NCBI GenBank assembly: GCA_046582115.1
Contig: JAYGFA010000058.1
Location: forward strand, 7,946-71,945
From: UBA11889 sp046582115
GTDB lineage: Bacteria > Pseudomonadota > Gammaproteobacteria > Pseudomonadales > Azotimanducaceae
Direction of reading: 5' to 3'
Length of the DNA stretch: 64,000 bases
Of the stretch, positions 54,564-63,941 are shown one piece after another; the stretch's first letter is position 1, and every line of letters begins with the position of its first letter. The position numbers were made by a program, and so were the translations under genes. The notes below the pieces were generated by a model that had not been told where the DNA came from, did not search any database, and was given only the letters and a program-made list of their open reading frames with translations.

Positions 54564-56282
54564 CTATCGACGACGAACGGTCCCTTCTCCCTCACGCAGG
54601 TAGACGTTATGCCCGGCTTCGAAGTCGCCGAATACTTCAGTCTTGCCACTCGGCCATTGCACTTCGACGTCCCGGACCCGGGATTCGTCACTCAAACCAA
54701 AGTGAACGCGGGGATCATTGGAATCAAGATAGCTGCCCTCGGGTTGAACCCGACGGGTGATTCTTCTGGAACCGATCGTTGCGGTGATCAACGCGCCGTG
54801 GGCGTCACGCCCTTCGCGGACCAGCGTTTTAAACCGGATCCAATTCCCGCGTTCTGGCACGCGATTCATGAGCAGGTAGGCTGGACCGTCACGATTCACG
54901 ACGAGCAAGTCGAGACCGCCGTCGTTGTCGACGTCGCCTACCGCTGTGCCACGGCTGCTGTGTATCAGTGTTTGTGTCGTACCGCCTTTAGGGTCGATTT
55001 CAACGAACCTGCCGTTAGACGTACCTCGGAAAAGCACGTTGGGTTCGGCAAGAAGATCGCTCGTGTAGGCAGTGGACGGGTCGACCCGACCGTTTGCCTC
55101 GTATAAATCGAGTCGTCCGTCGTTATCGAAATCGGCGAGGACGACGCCCCATCGGGTATAACGACGGCTGGGCAAAGCAAGGCCAAGCGCTGACGTGGCG
55201 TCAGCAAAGTAGGTGCCCTCATTGCGGAAGAACGAATCCGTCTGTCCCTGAAGATTAACTACCAGGAGATCAATATCGCCGTCGTCATCGATATCGCCGG
55301 ACGCCACCCCCATGCCGGCTTTAGCCACGCCGTATTCGTCCACCGCGACGCCTCGAAGCATGGCTTCTTCATCGAACTGGAACGAGCCTCGGTTGAGCCA
55401 CAGCTGGTTTACCGTCATGTCATTTGCGACGAAAATATCGGGGTTTCCGTCGTTGTCGAAATCGCCGCTGACGACGCCAAAGCCGTTTCCAAAGGCACGG
55501 TTCAGACCGGCCTCAAGGCTCATGTCCGAGAAACTGCCGTCACCGTTGTTGCGGAAAAGACGGTCGACCGCGGAGGATTGATAATTTTGTGGAGGACAAT
55601 ACGTCGGCACCCCGCTAATAAAACACTGGAGCTCGGTAACCTCGCTCCAATTGATATAATTCGCGTGAAATAGGTCCAGATCTCTGTCCCCATCGAGGTC
55701 GACGAATACGGCGGCGGTGCCCCAACCCGGATCGTTAAGTCCGGCTTCGGCTGAAACGTCTTCAAAGTTCCCGTGGCCATCGTTACGAAATAGAGCGTTC
55801 GGGCCAACGTTGGTGACAAATAGGTCGATATCTCCGTCGTTGTCGTAATCGCCAACGGCGACACCCATGCCATACCCACGGTCGTCGGCGCCGTGTGCAT
55901 CTTTTGCCTCCTCAAACCAACCATCTCCCTGATTGACGTAAAGTCGATTGGCGGGCTGTTCACGGCCTGCTTCGAGATCATAAAGACTACCGCTCTGTAC
56001 GAGGTAGGCGTCGAGGTCGCCGTCTCCGTCAAAATCCGCGAGCGCCGCGCCGCTCCCAACGATTTCGGGAAGCAAGTGACGGCCGGCGAAACCTGTTTGA
56101 TGCTGAAACGTGATTCCTCTGGAGACCGCCTCTTCGCTGAACCAAGCCACGCTGGTCCCGTCAACGGATACAGCTGGTCGTTCTGAACAGGCTGCCAATG
56201 ATAGTGTTAGGAAGGCTGCTAGTCCGCGGTGCGCCAGTCGAGAATGTAATGAAAACCAATAAGGACGGGTCTTGAGGGCCAT
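54564..56282 (-). CDS. FG-GAP/VCBS repeat lipoprotein with ASPIC/UnbV domain (CRTAC1-like), copy C
   Basis: 572 residues from the ATG at 56282 (frame open to 56375). A lipoprotein signal ends LSLAAC, so this copy is lipid-anchored, unlike A and B. The repeats carry DFDGDGDLD, DYDNDGDID, DLDGDRDLD, DFDNDGNPD, DIDDDGDID, DFDNDGRLD and DVDNDGGLD loops, then an ASPIC domain (VQWPSGKTEVFGDFEAGHN). It begins 14 bp after the TPR lipoprotein gene and is probably cotranscribed with it and with copies B and A. More divergent from A and B than they are from each other. Confidence 0.9.
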   Translation of the reverse strand: MALKTRPYWFSLHSRLAHRGLAAFLTLSLAACSERPAVSVDGTSVAWFSEEAVSRGITFQHQTGFAGRHLLPEIVGSGAALADFDGDGDLDAYLVQSGSLYDLEAGREQPANRLYVNQGDGWFEEAKDAHGADDRGYGMGVAVGDYDNDGDIDLFVTNVGPNALFRNDGHGNFEDVSAEAGLNDPGWGTAAVFVDLDGDRDLDLFHANYINWSEVTELQCFISGVPTYCPPQNYQSSAVDRLFRNNGDGSFSDMSLEAGLNRAFGNGFGVVSGDFDNDGNPDIFVANDMTVNQLWLNRGSFQFDEEAMLRGVAVDEYGVAKAGMGVASGDIDDDGDIDLLVVNLQGQTDSFFRNEGTYFADATSALGLALPSRRYTRWGVVLADFDNDGRLDLYEANGRVDPSTAYTSDLLAEPNVLFRGTSNGRFVEIDPKGGTTQTLIHSSRGTAVGDVDNDGGLDLLVVNRDGPAYLLMNRVPERGNWIRFKTLVREGRDAHGALITATIGSRRITRRVQPEGSYLDSNDPRVHFGLSDESRVRDVEVQWPSGKTEVFGDFEAGHNVYLREGEGTVRRR

Positions 56283-56296
56283 CGGACGTGCGACCC

Positions 56297-57658
56297 TCAA
56301 GCCGCATCCAGAACGCTCAGGCGCATACGTGCCGATGCGACTTCGTCCGGATGAGTTCCTAGTTTTTCGGCCCAATCAAGGGCTCTTCGCGCCTCATCGA
56401 ACCGCTTGGCCTCGGCGAGGCAGCGGCCAAGGTAGACGTGGCTCATGGTAAACGAGATGTCAATTTCGACGGCTCGTTCAAAGTAATTGATGGCCGCAGT
56501 CCAATTTTCGCGAGCGCCTTCGATGAGCCCACCACTATGTAATGCAGCGACCGGATCATTCACACCATGGTTGATAGCTTTCTCAAGGGATGCGAGCGCT
56601 TCGTCGTAGCGGCCTTGTTGCATTAGCATCTGCCCTAACTGTTGGTGTCCTTCAGCTTGATTTGGGTTAATTTCGATGGCCCGCTTGAGGTGGTGTCGGG
56701 CCTCGTCGATTTTCCCTTGCTCACGGTACAGTCCCGCTACATTGACATGAAAGTAGTAATAATCAGGTTGGAGTTCGAATCCCTCCAGAATGGTTTGTAA
56801 CGCCTTCTCGGAATCGCCAGTTCGTAAATACGCGAGGCTTAAATGACTCAGAAGCGCTGGGTTTTCCGGACGAATTTCCCGCAGCGTTTCCAACAACGTC
56901 ATCGCGTCCGCATAGGCGCCAGCTTTGAGGGCGTTTTCCGCGTGAATGAGGCGACCGCCGAAGCCACCAATATAATCGACTTTCTGGGCTTGGATGGGAT
57001 CACGCCATCGAAGTGGTACGTCGCGGCGTCCTCGGGCAAACGCAATCCGCGCATCGTCCACGCGACCGAGTGCCCGATACGCGTTACCCAGCATGCGGTA
57101 AAGGTGCGGGTGATGCATTGCCTTGCTGAGGGGCTCAAGCAGATTGGTAGCTTCTGCTGGACGGTCCTCGAGCAACAGTAGGCGAGCGGTGCCCGCGATC
57201 GCGGGCGGTCCAGCGCCCAAAGCGGCCGCCTCCTCGTACGCTTTTGTTGCTTCGCCGAGACGCCCAAGGTCGATGAACCATGCGCCTTTGAGTAGCCACG
57301 CTGGCACATAATTTGGATCGAGTGAAATAGCTCGTTCCATAGCGGCAATTGCGTTTTCTTGTTGGTTCTTTTTTGCGAGCAGCATGGCTTGAAAATAAGG
57401 CCATGCAAACGTACCTGGATCGAGTTCTTCAGCTTGTTTGTAGGTGGTTAGCGCTGCGTCCGGGAACCCGTTCACGTCGTAGGTCATTGCTAGTCGACCT
57501 CGCATAGCACCCGAGCTCGGCAACGATTTGGCTTTGTTTAAACTCTCATGAAGGAGTTCCGCGAGATCAGCGTCAATGCCTTTTGTTTCAACGGATACAA
57601 ATTGATCGGAACAAGAAATGAGGATAAAGACAAAACTAAGGATGGCCGCCTTCAACAC
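56297..57658 (-). CDS. TPR-repeat lipoprotein
   Basis: 453 residues from a GTG at 57658, which gives a short lipoprotein signal ending LISC (Cys at residue 16); the frame is open to an ATG at 57763 that would bury this signal. About ten tetratricopeptide repeats follow, for example AWLLKGAWFIDLGRLGEAT, FHVNVAGLYREQGKIDEAR, GHQQLGQMLMQQGRYDEAL and SHVYLGRCLAEAKRFDEAR. TPR arrays bind proteins or peptides. First gene of the run leading into the three ASPIC proteins; TPR and ASPIC/FG-GAP genes are frequent neighbours in environmental bacteria, but their joint role is unknown. Confidence 0.85.
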   Translation of the reverse strand: MLKAAILSFVFILISCSDQFVSVETKGIDADLAELLHESLNKAKSLPSSGAMRGRLAMTYDVNGFPDAALTTYKQAEELDPGTFAWPYFQAMLLAKKNQQENAIAAMERAISLDPNYVPAWLLKGAWFIDLGRLGEATKAYEEAAALGAGPPAIAGTARLLLLEDRPAEATNLLEPLSKAMHHPHLYRMLGNAYRALGRVDDARIAFARGRRDVPLRWRDPIQAQKVDYIGGFGGRLIHAENALKAGAYADAMTLLETLREIRPENPALLSHLSLAYLRTGDSEKALQTILEGFELQPDYYYFHVNVAGLYREQGKIDEARHHLKRAIEINPNQAEGHQQLGQMLMQQGRYDEALASLEKAINHGVNDPVAALHSGGLIEGARENWTAAINYFERAVEIDISFTMSHVYLGRCLAEAKRFDEARRALDWAEKLGTHPDEVASARMRLSVLDAA

Positions 57659-57857
57659 GAATCCAATCAACTCACGTGGCGGCGCGCGCAGTACGATTGT
57701 CGTGATACGCGAGTCGTTCGTACATAGTGCGTGCGTTTGTTCTTCTCCTGACCTGGCTCGCATCGTTTTCTTACGTTCTATGCCGGATTGATCGGGCTCA
57801 TGGCGAGGTAGCGCGACGAGTTTAGGAGCCCGCGAGTGGGCCAGTATCTAAATATCG

Positions 57858-58580
57858 TCAGTTATTTTCCAGTTCGCCGGAATTGCTCAGTAACAGGCAT
57901 CGATTGCGGTTCTGCGGATTGAGTTCTTCTTTTACCCGTTCGCATCGAATCCGAGTGGCGTTGATGGGACGTCGGTTAGGACCAATCAACTGAAAACGAT
58001 TTCCTAGAAAGGATGAAATCCGCGTGACTCTCACGTGGTCGCCCACTTTTAGTTTCCCACCGGGGGCTAGTTCCGCTTCAAACAGAAGCTCATTATCCAA
58101 AGCAATCAGTTGTCGATCTCGGACGAGGTTTTTGAGTGCGGTGACTTCACCCGTGTAGCGTTTTGGGATACTTAACACCGACCGCTCGACGGTGGTTTTT
58201 GTCACAGTTTCTTCGGGTTTGCTGTCGCGTTTAAAGATCCGTCGACGGCGCGGCTCCTTTTCCCGATCGTCATTGCGTCGAAAAACATTGAAGCGGGAGC
58301 GCTTCTTGCTCACGGGCGCCTTCGATTCCACTGGTGAACTTGTTTGTTCGGTCGGTATCGCGATGTCTTCGTAGCTGGGGATGGATACCGCTTTTTCCGC
58401 TTTAGGCGGGGACCCTTGTGGTCGCTCGATTTCGTTTATCTGTGAAGCGGTCCGCAAACATGCCTGGCTTTTTTCTGAGTCGTCGATGGCTAAACAACTC
58501 ACGACCTTTCTGCAAGTTGCTTGCCGGTCCACGGGTAATCGCTCGCACCCCGACTCCTCGGAATAGGTATTGGATCCCAC
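57858..58580 (-). CDS. Hypothetical protein with C-terminal small beta domain
   Basis: Not recognised. The C-terminal 80 residues (GEVTALKNLVRDRQLIALDN then KVGDHVRVTRISSFLG and TRIRCER) look like a compact beta domain with a conserved RIRCER end; the middle is charged and low-complexity (many Arg, Lys, Glu), and the N-terminus carries several cysteines (ATCRKVVSCLAIDDSEKSQAC in part). The open frame extends to 58640, but that would place an intrinsic terminator inside it, so I chose the GTG at 58580; no strong ribosome-binding site marks any start. A frameshift or decayed N-terminus is possible. Confidence 0.5.
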   Translation of the reverse strand: MGSNTYSEESGCERLPVDRQATCRKVVSCLAIDDSEKSQACLRTASQINEIERPQGSPPKAEKAVSIPSYEDIAIPTEQTSSPVESKAPVSKKRSRFNVFRRNDDREKEPRRRRIFKRDSKPEETVTKTTVERSVLSIPKRYTGEVTALKNLVRDRQLIALDNELLFEAELAPGGKLKVGDHVRVTRISSFLGNRFQLIGPNRRPINATRIRCERVKEELNPQNRNRCLLLSNSGELENN

Positions 58581-58599
58581 GAAACACCGCCACAAACAA

Positions 58600-58631
58600 A
58601 AAGCCCAGCGCCGAGAACGCCGCTGGGCTTT
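58600..58631 (-). terminator. Intrinsic terminator of the TonB receptor gene
   Basis: Stem AAAGCCCAGCG / CGCTGGGCTTT with a 10-base loop, followed on the minus strand by TTTTTGTTT. It lies 23 bp past the receptor stop codon. The clearest intrinsic terminator in the window. Confidence 0.85.
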
Positions 58632-58654
58632 GGACTTCATCAACTCAGATTCGT

Positions 58655-61600
58655 TCAGAATCCGATGGTGAGTCGGGCAAACGCCGTACGACCCATGATG
58701 TTGTCGAGGTAGGGCTCGTAACCAGCACCGGACGGGATAGGATCGGGCATGGAATCGAGGATGTTGCGCGCAGCAAGGTTCAACGAAACGTAGCCAAAGC
58801 CACCCAGATCGGGTCGGGTGAACGTATAGCTCAAGTCCACATAGGTCCGGGCTGAGATCTCACAATACGGGTTACGATCCTGGTCAGCACAGGCCTCGCT
58901 TTCCGGAATATCAATAGAGCTTTTGCCATTATGCTCCTCCGGTAATGCGCCCGGTATGTGTTTGACCTCATCCCACGCGGCGTCCACGTCGGTGACGGAA
59001 TCGTGCCAACGAAGCGTCAATTGGGCCACGTGATTGTCGCGGAACCAACGTAGGGTAGTGTTGACGCGCCATTCGGGCGCTACCGGTAACGGCTGGTACA
59101 GAGAGTACGTGCCAAACCAATGGGCGCCGTTGTTGCGGTTGCCCACACCGTCGACTTCAATTCCCGCAAAAGTGTGACCGCTGTCGGCCGCGTAGCGCAT
59201 CAAATAGAGTTCCAGCATTTGCGTTGCGCTCACGCCGACTTCGAAGGTTCCATAGTCGCCTCCGATATACGGGATATCCGCGGCGTCGACACGATAACGG
59301 AGATTGTAAATCAACGTCGTCGTGCCCTGCTCGCCTTGGTTCAACCAAGGGTTGTCCGCTTCCATCAGACGCAGCCCGTTTTCGCCGCCACCGCGCACGA
59401 TTACCGTGTTACCAATGGGCTCTTCCTCGTTCGCAACCCAAGAAAGGGCCGCATTGAGGCGGCAGTCGAGCTCGTTCTGCGAAGTCTGTGCGATGTAGTC
59501 GGGCGGCGTAATCCATGTGCCCTCGGGCCCCGCAGCCTGTGCATTATCGTAATCAAGATCGGTTCCCGGGCAGGCGGCTGACGCATACGGCTGAAAGCCG
59601 ATACCCGCCGATGCCAGGTTACCGCTCGCGCCCATCCGTTCAACCCGACCGTTGAACGTCACCTTGGTGTAGTCCACGTCCATGGTGAGGTCGCCGTCGA
59701 GGAGTCTGACCGAGGCTCCCACGTTCCAGAGGTCAGACACCTCCGCGCTCAGACCAGAATTTTGTGAATCCGCGACAAGCACGTCGGGAACGCCGCCGCC
59801 TTGTGAGACGCCATTACAGTCGTCCAATTCCGGCATGTTGTCACAGATGTAATCGTAGACGGTTTGGAAGTTATCCGGTCGCACCGACACGTTGAACAAC
59901 TGGAACATGCCTGGCAGTACAAAGCCCTCGGTCAAGCTGGCCCGTACAGCCAACCAGTCCGTGGGCGAATACCGAACAGCAATCTTTGGAATCGTGGTGT
60001 CGAATTCGGCTTTTTGCCCACGCGCACTGACCGACCCGCGCGCTTCAAATTCTGCGTAGCGCATGGCTACTTGCAGTTCCATATCGCCCCACTTCGGGCT
60101 GTTGATCAGTGGCAACTGAAGCTCAACAAATACTGCGTTGGTTTCCTCTTCGGTGTACTGGAAATTCGTCCGTGCAGAACCAAGGGCAGAGGCGCCCAAC
60201 TGGTTCGGACGGTATTCCTCCGACTCCAAGCGCATGTGGACACCTGCGGCAAGACCGACCGGAGAATCGTTCCACGGCAGATCAAATATCGCACCGTTAG
60301 ACACCACCGCGTCAATCACATCCATGCGGATGTTGCGTTGGTCGTGCCGCAGCAGCACTCCCGCGTACCGATGCTCGAGCTCGGTGTTAGCCGCTGGATG
60401 ATCTGGGTTCCGCCAGGCGTCCAGCAGCTGACCGTATTCGTTGCTGTCGAGCCACGCCGTGCTGAAGGGGTTCCAGCAGGCGTCGTTCATTTGCCCGCCC
60501 TGACAACGCATGGAAGCGACTGTCCACGGCCATACCGGCTCGGCGTAATCTTCCTCGCGCTTGCTCCAGGCAGAGATCCAGTCGAAATCGATGATCCATT
60601 CTGTATCCGGAATGGTGATTTCGGTACCAAGACGAATCCGGAGGTTGTCGATCTGGCGACGTCGGTTGTAAGACATATCATCGTTCAACCAAGAGATGGT
60701 GTTGCCGTGCGGTTGCTTCGGCGCGATGGACATATCGATAAGTCGTACATCCTCGAAGAGATGCACGCCACCGCTGTCGGGGTCGAAACGGTCAACGAGA
60801 CCGTCACCGTCGGAATCAGCGAGCGAGGCAACCACGCCGTCACCGTTGCTGTCGACGCCGTAGACGCACTCCCACCATTCGGCGGTCGGATCGCTGCAGT
60901 AGTTCTGTAAGAGCACACGGGATTCGACGTCACCTTGCGCATTAAAGTCGGCGACACCGTCGCCGTCCCAGTCACGGTCGGGGATTCCGTCGCCATTGGT
61001 GTCTTGTGCGAAGACGTAGTATTCCCCCGGCTCTTCAAGGTAATCGTAAATGCCGTTGTTGTTGCTATCCGTGTAGCTAAGGTAACTGTCAGCAGGGAAA
61101 CCATTGCTTCCATCCGCAAAGGCGTGGAACGGGTTGCCCGGATTCTCCCCGAGTACCATGGGCGTATTCATGCCCATCAGGCTGATGCGGTCCATCTCGT
61201 CGAGGTTTCCGACCACGTCACGGGTGCCGTAATCCATGGTAGAAACCACAAACTCACCTTTGATCTTGACGTAATCGTTAAGCTCATGTTCAAAGTAGGC
61301 GAAGACCTGTTGCTGGTCGCGCTTGGCCTCGATGTCTTGGAAGTCGGAAATGACTTGGCGGCAATCCTGCCGGCTTCCACCATATTGTCCTTCAGTCCCT
61401 TCATACGCCGAGAGGCCCGCAATCTCACCGGTCATAAAGCCATTGTAGAAATTGCCAGGGGCGGCGTGATCGGTGACGGCCAATCCGCTGAGATAATCCT
61501 GGGTTTCAAGGGTTGCGGAAGGGCGAGCGGGATCGCCGATAGGATTGAGGTGGGGTAAATAAGACGCCCCTGATCCGAACTCAAAACCACAACCAGGGTC

Positions 61601-62590
61601 GACGTGACGCACCGAGCGGTTCCGCCCTGTGGTGTCAGCTAGCGGTGCCCAGGTGACGTCCTGCATCCATTGGCCCTCATACTGGTACCAGGCACCGCCG
61701 TTGTAGGGCTGCAGTGCGCCGTCGCTACCGCGAACGGGCACGGACCAATCGCCGGGGTTACCGCGGCCCATTTCGTTATAAGGTGGGAGGTACTGCCCGG
61801 TCCAGTTGGCCGAACTTTGGATGTAATTTGGGCGATCGGTGAGCTTCATCCGCTCACCGTCACGAATTTCCAGAGCAAAGATGATGCTGGTGCGCTCACC
61901 TTGTGCACCTGCCAATAAGCTCATCCGCTTTTGTGGCGCTCCGTGATCGGTCGCTTGCTGGACTTCGTAATTCATCATCAATCCCTCGAAGTTCTTTCGC
62001 GGGATCAAGTTGACAACGCCGGACACTGCCTCGGATCCGTACAACGCGGACGCACCATCAAGGATGGTCTCCACGCGGCCAATGGCAATACCGGGGTACA
62101 GGTTGGTGACGTCGGTTCCAGCGCGGCGCGTCCACCAGCTATAACCGGTGACGTTTGCGGGGACGCGATGCGAATCCATCATCGTCATCGTGGCGCGGGT
62201 ACCGAGGCCCCTTAAGTTGGCCCATACCTCACCACCTTGTTGCCAGTTCTGATCATCGCCACCACCGAATTCGAACGGTGCAGCGTTTGCATTCACACCG
62301 ACCTGGAAGGTTTGGTCAAACAGAACATCGCCAAGGTCAGGGGTTGCAGCCATTTCCAAATCGAGTGAGTCAATGACGTTCATTGGCGAGGGCAGGTCAA
62401 AGTTGTCTCGCCGGATAAATGATCCGGTGACAATGATCTCTTCCACGTCGGTGTCAGCGACACACTCCTCAATATTCTCGTCGAAGATGTAGCCGGGCAA
62501 GCACCGCGCCTCGTCGGCCGCAAACGCGTTACAAACGGTTAAAGATAAAGCGAGTGAGCCCCACTTTAAGAAGACTCTCGGGTACCGCAT
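58655..62590 (-). CDS. TonB-dependent receptor with type-3 calcium-repeat insertion
   Basis: 1311 residues, well above the 900-1000 common for this receptor group. Signal peptide to about residue 25; a TonB-box-like EEIIVTGSFIRR at 50-61; plug domain (about 62-200) with LRGLGTRATMTMMDSHRVP and DGASALYGSEAVSGVVNLI; then a barrel ending in the typical terminal phenylalanine (ARLTIGF). Within the barrel, residues 507-605 carry acidic repeats (DSNNNGIYD, DTNGDGIPD, DWDGDGVAD, DSNGDGVVA, DSDGDGLVD) like thrombospondin type-3 repeats, probably an extracellular loop. Strong GGAGAGGAG site before the ATG and its own terminator. Substrate unknown; the large cysteine- and tryptophan-rich loops suggest a bulky ligand. 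Confidence 0.93.
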   Translation of the reverse strand: MRYPRVFLKWGSLALSLTVCNAFAADEARCLPGYIFDENIEECVADTDVEEIIVTGSFIRRDNFDLPSPMNVIDSLDLEMAATPDLGDVLFDQTFQVGVNANAAPFEFGGGDDQNWQQGGEVWANLRGLGTRATMTMMDSHRVPANVTGYSWWTRRAGTDVTNLYPGIAIGRVETILDGASALYGSEAVSGVVNLIPRKNFEGLMMNYEVQQATDHGAPQKRMSLLAGAQGERTSIIFALEIRDGERMKLTDRPNYIQSSANWTGQYLPPYNEMGRGNPGDWSVPVRGSDGALQPYNGGAWYQYEGQWMQDVTWAPLADTTGRNRSVRHVDPGCGFEFGSGASYLPHLNPIGDPARPSATLETQDYLSGLAVTDHAAPGNFYNGFMTGEIAGLSAYEGTEGQYGGSRQDCRQVISDFQDIEAKRDQQQVFAYFEHELNDYVKIKGEFVVSTMDYGTRDVVGNLDEMDRISLMGMNTPMVLGENPGNPFHAFADGSNGFPADSYLSYTDSNNNGIYDYLEEPGEYYVFAQDTNGDGIPDRDWDGDGVADFNAQGDVESRVLLQNYCSDPTAEWWECVYGVDSNGDGVVASLADSDGDGLVDRFDPDSGGVHLFEDVRLIDMSIAPKQPHGNTISWLNDDMSYNRRRQIDNLRIRLGTEITIPDTEWIIDFDWISAWSKREEDYAEPVWPWTVASMRCQGGQMNDACWNPFSTAWLDSNEYGQLLDAWRNPDHPAANTELEHRYAGVLLRHDQRNIRMDVIDAVVSNGAIFDLPWNDSPVGLAAGVHMRLESEEYRPNQLGASALGSARTNFQYTEEETNAVFVELQLPLINSPKWGDMELQVAMRYAEFEARGSVSARGQKAEFDTTIPKIAVRYSPTDWLAVRASLTEGFVLPGMFQLFNVSVRPDNFQTVYDYICDNMPELDDCNGVSQGGGVPDVLVADSQNSGLSAEVSDLWNVGASVRLLDGDLTMDVDYTKVTFNGRVERMGASGNLASAGIGFQPYASAACPGTDLDYDNAQAAGPEGTWITPPDYIAQTSQNELDCRLNAALSWVANEEEPIGNTVIVRGGGENGLRLMEADNPWLNQGEQGTTTLIYNLRYRVDAADIPYIGGDYGTFEVGVSATQMLELYLMRYAADSGHTFAGIEVDGVGNRNNGAHWFGTYSLYQPLPVAPEWRVNTTLRWFRDNHVAQLTLRWHDSVTDVDAAWDEVKHIPGALPEEHNGKSSIDIPESEACADQDRNPYCEISARTYVDLSYTFTRPDLGGFGYVSLNLAARNILDSMPDPIPSGAGYEPYLDNIMGRTAFARLTIGF
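60773..61072 (-). repeat. DxDGDG type-3-like repeat segment inside the receptor gene
   Basis: Encodes residues 507-606 of the TonB receptor with at least five calcium-type DxNxDGxxD motifs in two clusters (507-548 and 580-605), separated by a 30-residue stretch holding two cysteines. Confidence 0.75.
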
Positions 62591-62693
62591 AAATTTCTCC
62601 TCTCCACATAGGAAGACGCGGGATGGTCGATATTTGGAATGTTCTCGTTACCGCGAGCGACCCCACGGCACAGACAATCCCCCTGTTACGGTT

Positions 62694-62722
62694 TAGTTAC
62701 GCCTTGACACATCAAATGTCAA
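62694..62722 (-). promoter_or_regulatory. Putative promoter of the TonB receptor gene
   Basis: On the minus strand TTGACA, 17-bp spacer, TAACTA, about 100 bp before the start codon. The -35 element is one arm of a TTGACA/TGTCAA inverted repeat (62704-62722), which could also be an operator. Confidence 0.4.
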
Positions 62723-62879
62723 CATTGCATATCGCTGGGATTTAGGATCGTAGTCGAGGTTGTGTTTCAAAGCCTCGAAATTACTCGGGATCGTTGCCCA
62801 TTTTGGACTGTGCGATGTCATCAAACGAGCGTCTATACGGTAATTTTAAATAAATCGTGGGGTTTCTTATTCTGAGCAT

Positions 62880-63587
62880 TTACTCGGCCCCGCCGATTTG
62901 TTCGACGGCTTCGTCCGCGTTGATGGCGTCACTGAAATCTTGGTAAATCGATTCGTCCATGAACCGGCAGGTCAGCTTCTTGAAATGTGTCCCCGCTTTT
63001 CGACTCATGTCACACACCACGCGGTTTTCGCGGTTACCATATTGCTCGCGGTATTCTTCAATGAGCTGCTCAAGGTGAGGTATGTACTCGGGCGGAATCT
63101 TGGCCCATTGCAAGCGGAAATAGTTCATGATTTCTGGAAGGGTGTCGGGTGTTGCAGCGAGCGCAAGCCATGCGATGGCTGCTTCTGCATCTCTCGGCGT
63201 ACCGATGCCTTGCTGGAACAGGAATCCAACTCGTGCTTGCGCCAAGCGAAAGCCGCGTTTGGCTGCCACCAGTAGATAGGGGAACGATTCAGCGTACTTT
63301 CCACGCCGGTAAAGGAGAGACCCTTTACTACGAGCCTTATAGGTTTCCAACAGATATTCAAATTGCGGCACCTGCCCCTTACCGGGCTTCGGTGCCGTCA
63401 CGATCATCTCTTCGTCCGGCTCTTGGTCCGAGTACAAAGCGCTGTCTGAAGATTCTTCGACATCCCCAGGGAAGTCCTGAAATACCCCACTTTCGGTCGC
63501 TATCGCGACGTGTGTCATCGAGATCAGAAGCAAAATTGATAGACGTTTCAACGCCTTAGACGAATCCAAGTGTTCCCCCCTGGCCAT
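62880..63587 (-). CDS. Sel1/TPR-like repeat protein, exported
   Basis: 235 residues. N-terminal signal-like segment (LSILLLISMTHVAIA, about 15-30), an acidic linker, then Sel1-type repeats at about 85-145 (RRGKYAESFPYLLVAAKRG and AQARVGFLFQQGIGTPRD), and a C-terminal part with two cysteines that could pair in the periplasm. Sel1 repeats bind proteins. It lies upstream of the TonB receptor on the same strand, 289 bp away, and may belong functionally with it. Confidence 0.8.
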   Translation of the reverse strand: MARGEHLDSSKALKRLSILLLISMTHVAIATESGVFQDFPGDVEESSDSALYSDQEPDEEMIVTAPKPGKGQVPQFEYLLETYKARSKGSLLYRRGKYAESFPYLLVAAKRGFRLAQARVGFLFQQGIGTPRDAEAAIAWLALAATPDTLPEIMNYFRLQWAKIPPEYIPHLEQLIEEYREQYGNRENRVVCDMSRKAGTHFKKLTCRFMDESIYQDFSDAINADEAVEQIGGAE

Positions 63588-63941
63588 GTTTTAGGAGTCA
63601 CCATGACCCATGGTCAACGGTAGCAGTGTACTTGATCTTGCAGCGACGACGCATTGGGACGAATCAGTGGGTCGCGGGTTGCTAAGCATTAGCGTCGAAA
63701 CGAAGTGGTTTGCATCGGTCGACGGAGGTCATAATGGCTTTTAAAGGCTGCAACGAACTCGGTTTTTCGGGTCGCTATACGGTTTTTGCGGCCCGGTACA
63801 TTCATAATTGACGTCCGAATGAGCATATAAATTGCGGTTGTCAGCTTTGACTGACTCGCAGCATGGTGTTGTAATCGAGCCCAGCCACCGTCCTGCTCGC
63901 CCAGTTTAGCTGTCGAAAAAAGATCAAAACAGGAATTTTCT
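63588..63941. other. 354-bp divergent intergenic region
   Basis: Between the Sel1-repeat gene and the exported-protein start. It holds the promoter at 63847-63875 and a second TTGACG near 63811 without a well-spaced -10. No gene is supported; the 102-codon minus-strand frame here has no family features. Confidence 0.6.
63847..63875 (+). promoter_or_regulatory. Putative sigma-70 promoter
   Basis: TTGACT (63847-63852), 17-bp spacer, TGTAAT (63870-63875), 66 bp before the ATG of the last, truncated gene. Confidence 0.45.

Noticed and set aside
59864..60910. 348-codon open frame antisense to the TonB receptor
   Set aside because: The opposite strand holds an unmistakable receptor with plug and barrel motifs; the antisense frame has no family features and reflects codon bias.
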